From Phoronis australis (taxonomy: Eukaryota > Phoronida > Phoronidae): DNA of 64,000 nucleotides. Below, one piece after another: positions 23,213-34,800 of this stretch. Each line of letters opens with the position of its first letter. Within the stretch, counting starts at the first letter, position 1. Position numbers and translations under genes: made by a program. The stretch is from assembly GCA_002633005.1 (NCBI GenBank), contig NMRA01000671.1:99916-163915 (forward strand), read 5' to 3'. The notes under the pieces are model-generated. The model saw nothing but the letters and a program-made list of their open reading frames with translations. It did not search any database and had not been told where the DNA came from.

Positions 23213-24399
23213 GGCAACTAACTGTACATAAAAGGCTTGGTCGAAATTATCGTTTTCTCACATGCACTTTCGGGTTTTTAGCGGCGATTCCACTGATCGA
23301 AGCGACAAAATAAGCCAAAACTTTGGCCATACCATGTTAAACATAATTTTTTTCCAATTTTGCTGAAACTTGGCCACGTTTTTAACAAAATACTTATCTA
23401 TGTTTTGTGCTATCGGCAAATGTGATTGATTTTATAAATAAGACCCTCACGCTGTGTTTTCTACGAATCCCATGTATCCTGAAGGGGGCTAAATGAGTGA
23501 TTTTCGCGCATGCGCAGTTCACGGTTTCAATATTGCTGGTAATGGAGTGATGCTTAAACCAAACCACGTCCACGATTGAACTATCGCAAGCTCCTCCCCT
23601 ATGCAGAAAGTCACTTGGCACCCTACAATTCAACAACATGTCGGAAAGAAATGCACTGTCGCTGAACGACGTTGGTGGTGGAATCGACGAGTGTTTCTTA
23701 CACTCATGATCCGACAAAGACAACATACGATTTTTTTCAGCAGAGAATCGTACGTTCAGGATGTAGGAATTTGCAAATGTGACGATGAAAGTAAGTATTG
23801 AGGAAAAGTATTTTGGAGCCAGCAAACAACCGAAAAACACCACGCGGGGTTCACCTTCACCTGGCAAATGACAAGGTTACCCATGCGATATGTTCATGTA
23901 AAGTTAAACATGTACCTTCAATCGAATTATCTGTACGATGCCATAGATTTCAGGATCTTTGGAACAAAATCAGTGGAGATTCAGAGATATTTTTTATTCT
24001 GTCATCTGCTAAACTTCGCCAATGAAAGGTAGGTCACAACTGGTGGGACTCTCGGAGTAAAGTAGGTCGAGTCCATAGCACTGTTTGCGGTTTTCTAATC
24101 TTATAACAAAATATTTTGATTAAAAAACTCGGGTGCATAGCTCAGGTACAAACTCATCTCGTTCTAGGCAAACAGCAATATGTATCTCCGGTAGGTCTAT
24201 GCTGTGTCCAAGTCAAATTAATGCACGGAATTGTCCATAGTTGCACCATTAGGACATTCAAGTTAGGCCTACCGCCTGGTGGACTTCATATTTTTTGAAG
24301 TGTCATTGCAAAAAGGTAACTTTCGTATTATTTTAAGCGCAGCATGATCACTAAGCTGTGGCGTGGTTACAAAACATGACGTGTGGTGTAGCGGCAAAA
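23213..24399. other. No firm gene; exon-like segments
   Basis: A segment at 23,959-24,024 lies between a gatttcag acceptor and an aaag|gtaggt donor and is open in one frame (core SVEIQRYFLFCHLLNFANER). A strong donor (gatgaaa|gtaagt) is also present at about 23,791. The phases of the two do not join, so no gene model is offered. The 157-codon minus-strand ORF at 23,394-23,867 has no recognisable features. Confidence 0.25.
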
Positions 24400-24684
24400 A
24401 TGGCGACAAAAATACCTCAAGTTCTTTTCTTAAAGTTTCGTAAGTCTAGATATCATGTTTGAACAACTTCTAAATGAGCTATCTCTAACTCTACAGGCGA
24501 AATGTATACTAGTGGTTCTCATCAAAAAGTAAATCAACTGTTTATTTTTCGTGACAACAGCTCGAACAAGGCTTTCAGTTCAGTAATCGGTGCCCGTCCC
24601 TGCCGATCGAATCTCTCAATTTTGGGGAGAAGTTCAGTTGAACGCCAGCCTACCTCTGCTACGAAACAAAACGATGTCCATTAG
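24400..24684 (+). CDS. Candidate two-exon small protein (75 residues), unknown family
   Basis: Exon 1 (24,400-24,439) starts at an ATG in good context (gcaaaaATGg), encodes MATKIPQVLFLKF and ends in phase 1 at tttc|gtaagt. The 57-nt intron has a branch-point-like ctaac close to the acceptor (ctaactctacag). Exon 2 (24,497-24,684) completes the split codon in frame and reads REMYTSGSHQKVNQLFIFRD onward to VH and a stop. AATAAA follows at 24,704, about 20 bases after the stop. The product is basic, Ser- and Asn-rich, with no signal peptide beyond a mildly hydrophobic start. I do not recognise it. The short intron is unusual beside the multi-kilobase introns nearby. Correct phase, intron signals and poly(A) signal make it better than background, but an RNA is needed. 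Confidence 0.35.
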
Positions 24685-24709
24685 GCCGAAATAATTGAAA
24701 AGGAATAAA

Positions 24710-25592
24710 AATGTTCTTAAAACAACAGTTTTCTGGGGTCGACTACCGCTTGAATAGTGCTGAGATCCAGCAAAACCGTACGGAGTCAAAATCTCAAATA
24801 GACCTACACAATATGCAGATGTTCTTAATACTGTGACAGAACAATGTTAAGAAATCATGATTTTTCTCGAGGATCACCGCAGCTTGGGCAGGAGCTCAAA
24901 AAAGGATAGATCGATTTTTGTTTCGGAACGAAACATCCGTTCAGAGAGATAATTTTGTCGGAAACAAATACCATGTTATATCGGTACCATTTGGTAATAG
25001 TATTTTCAAACGTAAATTATCTTAATACGGTATTCAAATGAAGGCTTTAAAGCGTCTATGAATCATTGATTCGTCAAAGACATTGACTCTTAATTTAGAC
25101 CTATTACTGATATTATATTCTTCCCAACTCGTTTTTCACATAGATGAGAGATGATTTTTTGGTTTTGCTTAGAACTGGAAGTTCTGAACAGCCTGATCCC
25201 GTGCAAGGCGAATTAATTAACACACCGTAACGAGTCAAGGTGTAGAGCCAAGTCTCAAATAACAGCAAATTATCAGTCCAGAAAAAATAAACATGTTCCA
25301 AACTTTTTAGGGTCGACAGAGCCGAATTAGAGAGCAATAATTGTTTCAAATAATCATGTCACCTTATCGTAGTTAGACTCTCAGAACGAGCCAAAGCATC
25401 GTGTGTATTATCTTAAAGAAATCTTGTTAATGAATCCGTATTACACAAGTAATGAAATGTTAGAAATTGGTCTTGCAGATTTCTTCCATTTGGTACAAAG
25501 AAACTGTTTCCTCATCAGACATGATTCTTTCTGATGAATTGTTTGGTTCCGGAAACGTAACGTTATTTAAAACAATATTTAACAATTCATGT
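24710..25592. other. Upstream of the VWDE-like first exon; nothing recognised
   Basis: AT-rich sequence with no recognised element. It would hold the promoter or 5' UTR if translation starts at 25,593, but no core promoter element could be assigned with confidence. Confidence 0.3.
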
Positions 25593-25845
25593 ATGCGAAT
25601 TATTCTGGTTATTTTAATCCTTTTTTTCCAAGCACTTGGTTCTGAATGTGAAGATGCGAAGATATTGAAGAATCAGAACTTCAGAAATGCATTTTACGTA
25701 CCGGATGTTGCTGTTGAGGTGCTCCACTGCGACATGGCTCTTGATTCCGGCTGGTACCGGTTCGTGTCCCCAGCTGGCGGCACAATACCTACAACTTGCG
25801 TTGAGATCTACCACTGCGGAACAAAGCACCCAGGGTGGATGATAG
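25593..25845 (+). CDS. VWDE-like exon 1: signal peptide and first half of D8C
   Basis: The ATG at 25,593 opens MRIILVILILFFQALG, a typical short signal peptide, followed by SECEDAKILKN. The D8C half reads GWYRFVSPAGGTIPTTCVEI then CGTKHPGWM, with Cys residues spaced as in UMOD/OIT3-type domains. The exon ends in phase 1 at gatag|gtaagg. Caution: the leader is encoded by a T-rich tract that also makes an excellent splice acceptor (tttttttccaag|ca, exon start 25,634), and that acceptor is in phase with the signal-peptide exon at 6,544-6,612. The start is therefore either 25,593 or the distant exon. Both would give a secreted protein with LGSECEDAK near its mature N-terminus. Confidence 0.75.
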
Positions 25846-28800
25846 GTAAGGCTTAGATGGTGGTAGCAGTGTGCAGGTGGGGAAAACACAAACTACTGAG
25901 CAATGCGGTATTCCTCTAGTCACGTACCTTATTGTTTTTAAGCTAAATTACAAATTAAAACAAAATGTAAATTTTGGAAGTCCATAGAATGTAGTCGTAT
26001 ACCTCTAAGCTACCGTTATACTACATGATCATTTGTACTTCCACATTGAGGTTATGTTGCCATGGCGACATGTGGGCCTATTTGTGACAGAATTAAACAA
26101 AACACAGGCTCCAAAAACCATAAACCGACCGTGAAATAAAAACTGAACAGACGATGACGCTACTGCACATCAAATAAAAAACATGTATTAATCCATCCAC
26201 AACCAAATTTTCTCCTTAAATGCCAAACATCTGCTTTGGTTTACATGTACGCAATGCAATTTTTGTCTGGATCATGGTGTTGTCCCTAGTTCATTTAAAT
26301 ACAGTAAACATCTGGGGTGTGAAGTTTCTCCAGAAAGCATTTTACAAGCATAACGCATTCTGCAGGTTTCGTGACTTTTATTCTTCAAATCAAAGTAACT
26401 CCTTATTTTTGTCATTTCAAATTGCAGAGATGTGTTTTCTTTAGACCACGGCAAAACATCTTTGCCGCGTCTGTGAAAGAAGTGAATCTTTAGATTCAAG
26501 AGTGGACTGCCATAACCAAACTGTACATCTGTAGCCGCGTCTGGCTACAGGGATAAGTTAAAAGGCGTTTGCATGAATATAGATTATTACATGGCGATGT
26601 CGTTATCCCCCGTTATCTAGAGCCCGAGTGGATTTTAGAGAATTATCGCCCGAGGGGCGTCAGCCCCGAGTGTGATAATTCTCCAAAATCCACGAGGGCT
26701 CTAGATAAGGGGGATAACGGCTGAGAACATGTAATAATCTATTTATACCACCTACTAAACTAGAAACATTACAATGAATCGATTTACCTTTTCTGACTCT
26801 CCACGGCTTTGTAACTACTTTCTATGTCAGAGGCCCGGGGTCGGAGGTCCTTTTAAGAAAAGCCGGGCTTTTTTTTGTCAAATAATGCTTTTACTCAAAA
26901 CCAATTGAAAACTTAAATATAATAGAAATAAAATGAATTGATAAATTAAGGTTTGCCAAGTATAATAGCTTAAAATACGCTTTTTTCACGCTAAGCTTCG
27001 ACCGGGAAATTATCGTCTGCTAAAGTAGGTTACCACTGGTAACTGAATATAGTTCTTAAGTCAAAGATCCTGACGACACGATACCCGCATTCAAACTGGA
27101 GATCGGTGATTTACAAGTAAGAGGACATGAGAGATATCATTTTTATGGAAATTATGTGTCTTATTTTTCGTAGCGTATAAGTACAGTACAATGCGGTTTG
27201 TTGAACATGCGATTATTGCGCGTGCTCATTTAAGTATTTTATTTTCACTCTTGATGACGTCAGTCGCTGCATGGTGTAGTGGTAAAGTCGGCGACCAGCA
27301 ACTCCAGGGTTCAGGGTTCGACTCCGGCCTCGGTTTCCCGCCAAAACATTATCTCACTAGTGAGATAACTTTATGGGTTATTACACGGTTGTATCTGCCA
27401 TTTGACGCTAATATTGTGGTATAACACACTTTATTATTTAGTTGCAAGCGTTGAAAAGGAGTAACCAAAAAAGCGATTATTCATAATGAAGAAAAACACA
27501 CAGTCTGAGTACTCGACAACTCGGCAAACTCGTAATTAACAAGCACTACATGTAGAGCGTTAGAAAGACTAGCGACAATGACTCTATGACAGGCAAATAC
27601 TACATGTACCTCGCTAACAATACACAATTATCTGGAACCCGTGCTATCTATTCTACTACTGGAAACCGTTACCATGCACAAACAACTTCCTAACTGCGAC
27701 CCGTACATACTATTCTATGAAGCGGGTACCGCGCAATATATATGTATGTCAAACGAGCAGCTGAATGAAACTATAAGTTAAACAACTATACACGCTCTGA
27801 CCTCAGCTAGTAGATACACACGAGTACAGCACAGTGGCAGATCTACGATATCACAAGGGGGGGGGGGCATAACTGCGACCCGTACATGTAACTATTCCAT
27901 GAACCGGGTACCGCGCAACATATATGTATGTCAAACGAGCAGCTGAATGAAACTATAAGTTAAACAACTAAACACGCTCTGACCTCAGCTAGTAGATACA
28001 CACGAGTACAACACAATGGCAGATCTAGGATATCACAAGGGGGGCCAACAATTTGTCCAGCTGTAAGCATTTGCGCAAACCATGATTGTAGATGCGTATA
28101 GCACCGAATGGGGTGAGGTAGGGAGGGGGTTTGCCGCCCAGGAAATGTTTCTGTTTTTTCCTCTAAAACTCAAGCTATTCCTTGATTCCTGAAGTATTAT
28201 CCAAGAAAAAAGGTAAAGTAAACAACAACAAAAAAAACACGGAGAACGTGTCAAACAAGAAAAACTGCAAGTACCTCAGACTCGAACTCACGACCTGGCG
28301 GTTAGAGCGCGCGTGCTTTACCACTACCCCACCACGATTTTTAAAACTACTAACCTCATACTAAGAGACCTACATGTACTTGTTTATAGTCCATAGCGTT
28401 TGGGGGCGAAACCTACTTCTTTTCGTAATGCTTAAACGTTTTATATTTTGTGCAATCGGTTCTTAACAAATTTGTTGTCCAAATGTCCAAAAGACCAAAT
28501 CCGTTTTTCGTGTTGGCAATAATGACCTGATTTTCGCTAGAGCAACCCACCAGGTAACCGTTTGAAACCAATTGAACGGTTTTCAGTATTACTGTACATG
28601 GCACAACAGTAAGATGCCAGACCATTTTCGCGGTGAGGTGCCCTTGTCAGACGATTATAAAAAGGGCCAAAATTTAAGCTAAGCTAACCCAAGTGGTAAC
28701 CGCATGAAACGAGATGCAAAATATTTTACTTAAGTTCATGTATCATGAAACCAGACTGTGAAACAAGTCTGGTGGTGGGTAAGTCCCGCCGGAAACGACC

Positions 28801-31800
28801 AAATATTTGAGTTGAGCTAGGTTACCATTTGAAACCATTTGCATAATGTCCAGCAACACTCCACATGCAACAAAAGATACCATACAGACAATTTCAGCGG
28901 TGGGGCAATGGCGTGCAGAGATGCACGGGCGACTTTTTATTGGACGCCCCTCTCTATTCAAATGCATCTATCCTAGTAATAATAAAAATGAAAAAATGAA
29001 TAAAAATCCTAGAATCCCTATTTATTTCAACTTCAAATCAGTCCCGGTATACGTAGTGGTTGACAATCCCTTACATGTATCTCGTGTGGATGCCTGGAGT
29101 TGTCGCCACGATGACTAAGCACCATATGCATTATCAATGAATAATCAATTTGAATTACTGTTGTTGACTTCCGCATTTAACCTGAACAATTTGTTAGGGA
29201 GAATAGTACCCTCAAACCAAACTGTCAGTAGAGTGTGAGTTTCAGTTGTATGCAAAGGTGCACGGGTGACTTCTTACTGGACGCCCCTCTCAAGCTAATC
29301 AAATGCATTTATCTTAGTAATAGAAAAAATAAAAAGGTGAAACAAAACCTAGAATCTTTATTTAATTCAACTACAAATTAGTTCCGGTTTGCAAAATGAT
29401 TATGCGTAGTGGTTGGAAACCCCATACCCCATGTGGATGCCCAGGGCCGTCGCCACGATGACTGAGCACTATATACAATATCTAAGCATAATCAGTTTGA
29501 ACGTGTTTTATTTGCACTATGAAGACAAAGTAAACAGTTCTATTGCTGTGTGAAATGACGGTAGTTGGTGCGCAGACATAACGCAGGCGACAGCAAAAGA
29601 TACATTTCTATTATTCCTCGTTTTAGCAGTTGCATCAAACAAAGAAGTAGATTTATGTAAAATTCGTCCGAAAACAGAGGGAACTGGTTTAGACTGGTAA
29701 AATAGGACTACGATCAATCGAGATTCGTGCTAACACAATGTGCCAACCGTCAAGGACAAGTTTTTAAGCTTAGTTTTGTGGAGTATTCTGCTGTCGTTGC
29801 ATAAACTTGTGAAGTCGCTACAACCTCAGGCACGATGTTTTTGGGTTTCATGCCCCGACTAAAATATGCAGACAAAATCCTCTCACATAGCGACCTACAT
29901 GTATGTCATACGGAGTCCCCGGCTTTATTAAATGTCGAAGTGCCTGGTTCCTCAATTTGGTGCTTTTTCAGCGTGAATGGGCATATAATGAATTTTGTTT
30001 CGACTCTCTATAATTTGTCTGACGGGTGCACCCCATCGCTGAAATTGTCTGGTATCTTACTGTTGTGCCATGTGCAGTGATGGAGAACATTGTGCAGTTG
30101 TTTTCAAACGGTTACATGGTGGGTTGATCCAACTTAACTTAGATATATGGGAGTGTCTTGCGGGGCTAACTCACTACTAGATTTGTCTGGACCTGTTTAT
30201 TCTTGATAACTCGGATGATAGTGAATATTTTTTCTGCGGTTACCTCTTGGGTTCATTTAGTTAAACTCGGGTGTTTGGGCGTATCTGGCGGGGCTAACCC
30301 ACTAATAGGTGTGTTTGGCAGTGTTTATTAGTGATACCTGGGCTTTCGGTGATTATTTTCAACTGGTTTTATGCAGTTACATCTCGGGTTGATACAGCTC
30401 AATTTTTAACCCCTTTTGATAATCGTATGACACGGGCACCCCACCACTGAAACTGTCTGGCATCTAACCGTTGTGCCATGTACAGCGATGGTGAACATTG
30501 TGCACAATTCGGATATTTGTCGGGGCTAAACCATAACTAAATTTGTCTGGCAGTGTTACTGTGGGATACGTGGACACAAGGAGATTTTTTTCAAATAGTT
30601 TGGCATGCGGTTACCCCTTCGATTGATGTAGCTCAATTTTATTACCCTATTTATAACCGTCTGGCTGATACTCCCCACCACTGAAATTGTCTTGCAGTGA
30701 CCAATTTTGATACAGTGAATTACGTAGTAGGTATCTAAGGCAAATTAAAGTGATTACCTGAAAAGTTGATCTAGCTCAATTTTTGAGTGTCATTGTCTTG
30801 GCTCCCCTGACCATACCCACCAAAGCGAGCCTGCCAGACGACCATTTCCACGCATGAGTATATCCATAGAGCACTGTGCCACCAACGAAAATCGGTTACC
30901 TTTTAATCCCCAGATTGCGGGACGCCGTGTGTCATGTTGATAAGGCAGCAACCCTTTAGGTTCCCGTTCGTTATTGAATGTAAATACCTTTTGATTTCAA
31001 GGCAATATCCCCCCTGTGAAAAGTGGAATAGTGAACCGAACGATGTGCATTACGGGGTCGTTTTTCAACTGCAACGAATGTTTAGACGACGAACACCTGT
31101 GTTGTTCTCAGCTTTATCAAATCCAAGTCAGGAACTGCAGCTCGGTTGAAGAATTCGTAGTCTACCACTTACCAAGAATAACTTCATGCCCCATTGGGTA
31201 CTGTGCAGGTAAATACCAACGATTGTTTATGTACCTTGAATGTTTAAACACAGCTTAGGGATGGGAGAGGAATTGTAACTACATGTACATGCAGGGAACC
31301 CAGAACACTAATCATGGATCAGCTTCTTATCCACGGTACTAGAGATTTCCATATTCTCAACAAAACGCTTTCTATGCACCGCCTGAATTTTAGTACCGCT
31401 CACAAGATCCTTTACCAATCACACTTTTGGGGTAAGGGTTGAAGTGGTGAGGGTTCCGTTTTAAGGGTTCGGTTACACCCTTGGAAGAACAAAATTTCAG
31501 AAATAATGAATAACAATCTTATATTCATTAAATATCCATGTCGTACATGGGACAATTGCGATTGTTTTCAAACTTGATTCCCTTGTGTAGAGACTGGTAT
31601 CGTATTACTTTCGACTCTTTATTTTCGTTTCCAAATTTTCACATCCATCGTTTTCGTGGAATTTGTGCAATACCGGCGACCCTCCATCAAAAATACATGG
31701 GAACGGGAAAAAACTACTCAATTTGACAATAGCCTGTTTCAAAGAGTGTATGATATTATATATATATACATGTATAAGTATATGTATATGTATATACAGT

Positions 31801-34800
31801 GTATATATAGACTTTATTCTTGAACTACATTACATTAAAATGCATATTTTTGTACTTCAGTAAAATTCGTTCTCACAAGGTCCTGGAAAGTATGAATATA
31901 AAAAAATCAGAACAAGTCCTCATCTGTACAAATGATTAGTTGGTGAATCTAAACTATGTTTTATGTATTGACTAATAGGATAATTTTTAGGCAATCGCAA
32001 GCCATGCCCAGCCGGTCAGACGTCATTTACAGGGTTTCCACCTGGATGTAACGGTGAGTCCAACACATAACGTGGTAATATTGAAAAGGACTGTGCGTTA
32101 CGCCGGTGTATTATTAGGGGACCGACCGATGACAACTACGTGTAAAAAAATCTTTCAAAACAAAATTGAGTAAGTAAACATAACAAGTTTCATCAAATTG
32201 TAACGTCAGAAAAACGACTTTATGCTAAAAATTCCTATAAACTGTATAGCACTGGCTGGTAGCCAGCATTGAGAGGGGGTCGTTCGAATTTCTAGAAGAG
32301 TGAACATTGATATTTTGCAAACATCGGTGGTGTAGCGTTTTTCGGTAGGGCAACACGACGATGACTCTCAGCACTTTGTTTCTGAGTTAAGAAGGAACTT
32401 GTAATAAATGAAATGAGGATGGTGTGGCGGTTTCTCGCAAGGAACGGGACAAAAATTCGGATGTAATGGGTTCCAGCAAGAGAATGTTTTCTCCTTACCT
32501 CGTGCCAACTGAAAATTTCAAATCAGGCAAGCTTAAACGATTGATTACACCTCAATACATACTCGGACGGAAAGATGGGAGTTCACTACTTCGATGACTC
32601 TCTACTCCGAAGGTTCATTGCTAAAAAATATCTAAGATTTTAGATTCGGGTGTAATTTTACATGCAAAAATAAACGATACTGCGGTTTTAGATGCACCTA
32701 TATCGAAAACGCACGGGTACTAAAATACTAACCCTTCGAAATCTCCCTGGCTAAGAGCTGTGACACACACGCACATAAACACAGGCACAGACACATACGG
32801 CGGGACGCACACACACAGCGTGAGACTCACACACGCACACACGCACACACACGCACGCACACACACACACGCACGCACAAACACACACTCACACGCACAC
32901 ACACACACACACAAACGCATACCGTGATGTACATTAACTGTATTTGATGTACATGTGCAATATCGTGTTCAGGACAAAATTGCCTTTTCGTCTGATGTAG
33001 ATAAAGTCTCCATGTATAATGGAACCGTAAAAGTATCTTCACACGTGGGGAGCAGGCCGAATGTATCGAGCTATCCTGTCACCAGTGACAAACTAGAGAA
33101 CCTTATCCGAAAGAATCTGACAAAGAATGGGAAAAAGGAAATTCAGTTTCACTGCAACATTCCCCACGATAACTCTGATGGTTTTGCTGATCTTTTTTTC
33201 AACGTCCGTTGGCTCATCAATGACCAAGAAGTCACTTTCGAAGAGCTTGGTTATGGTGTCCACGTTTCAGTACTCCACGAGTACCACTGGGTCAACAGAA
33301 CGGGCCCGATTATAGCTCTACCGTTTAATGTAAGTCTACTTTGTACATTGTACATGATTTTCTTCCCTTTGAGAACACTTCTTTGTCTTTTTGTCCTCAC
33401 TACGCATCTCTGCTTTGCTTTTCTTCTTCACCTTCCCCTTAGTCTCAGTGTTATTGTTATTGCTGTAGCTATTACTATGGTATTTTTGTTAGTACATATG
33501 AATTTTGCCTTTTTTAACAAAAGCATATATTGAATTAGTGCAAAGCTTCTAAAGATACATAATACAAAAAATAAATTTCAAGGTTTTTGCGTTCCCTTGC
33601 AAAATTTTTGCGCTTCCTTGCAAAACTTTTGCCTTCCCCTTGCAAAAGTTTTGCATTTTCTCGCATTTTTATGAGCCCATATGTTTATATGTGGACTCAT
33701 TATGCCGTTATTTCCGCCCGTCCGTCATTCCGTCGTCCTTTTGGCGTCTGTCCGGCGTCCGTCCGTCCGGCATGTATGTCCTTATTACTTTGAAAAGGAC
33801 GACTGACGATGGTTTTCCGACGATTTCGTCTACTGTGGCGCCTCCCAAGGATGTATCTCGTAAAATGTTTGCAGGATCTTTATTAAATTTAGCAAATGTA
33901 TTTATATGATGTTGACAATGGATGACGACGTCTTTCGGATGCATCTGACAACCGGTGTGCCCCTAGTGGCAATTGCAATTTTTACGTTTACGTCTGTATC
34001 TTCAAAGGTAGTCAACGTATTTGTATACAATTTGGCGTATAGGCATCTATTACTCAGATGACGCTATCGTCCCATTTTCAGATGGACTTGACGTAGTTTG
34101 CGCCACTTAGTGGCCATTTTTACTTGTTTTTATGCGCCCACATATTTATATGTGGATGCATTATGCCGTCATCTCCGTCCGTCCGTCCGTCCGTCCGTCC
34201 GGGCGGCTTCCAGCGTCCGGCGTCCGCTGCTTTATCTCCAAAACCCTTTGACATACGTTCATGAAATTTGGCACATATGCTCCATTCATGAATGGGACGG
34301 CATGTGCGACCTTTCGGACGGATCCGACCACCGGTGTACCCCCTATTGGCAATTTTAGTGTTTTACGCTTACCTTTGTATCTTCAAAAGTCCTAAACGGA
34401 TTTGCATGAAATTTGGTGTGTAGGCACCTACTAGAGAGGTGACGCTATCCTGCCGTTTTCAGATGGATTCGACATAGTTTCCGCCAACCTGGTGGCCATT
34501 TTTAGTGTTTTCGAGTCTGTTTTTGTGTGACCACCCCTCTATCAACCAAACCGCTCAAAGGATGATTGTGAAAATTGACATGTACATATGCTTACTATGT
34601 AGAGGACGGTTGGCGATGATTTTTCGACGATTTTGACCACTGTGGCGCCTCCTAATGGCAGTTTTGTTTTTTGCGCCTATGGCTGTATCTCCTAAACCGT
34701 TCGCAGGATCTTTACGAAATTGTGTAAGTACATGTATATTTATATTACATATGTTAGCAACAGACGATAACGACTTTTGGACGGATCCGCCTACCAGTGT

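Larger units (their letters stand above)
25846..31001 (+). other. Intron 1 of the VWDE-like gene
   Basis: It begins gtaagg and ends ttttgatttcaag. It contains a large foldback (26,581-26,743), a tRNA-like SINE head (27,268-27,335), a 179-bp tandem duplication (27,692-28,045), a minus-strand tRNA-like sequence (28,263-28,335) and inverted tandem arrays (28,520-30,800). No exon was recognised inside it. Confidence 0.55.

Noticed and set aside
23394-23867. 157-codon minus-strand ORF
   Set aside because: One of the longest ORFs in the window, but it has no recognisable domain or coding-like pattern and overlaps a tandem-repeat neighbourhood.
27268-27335. Functional tRNA gene
   Set aside because: Box A and B are present, but the T stem and acceptor stem do not pair properly.
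32720-33042. Minus-strand Cys/Val/Arg-rich ORFs
   Set aside because: They are translations of the CA microsatellite.
33330-33533. Continuation of exon 4 frame encoding a hydrophobic tail, considered as a membrane anchor
   Set aside because: A strong gtaagt donor precedes it, the tail is encoded by low-complexity T-rich sequence, and exon 5 follows in the matching phase.
33720-34230. tccgtccgtccg tracts, considered as an independent microsatellite or CRISPR-like array
   Set aside because: They are a fixed part of the HINE-like element 5' region and have no spacer-repeat structure.
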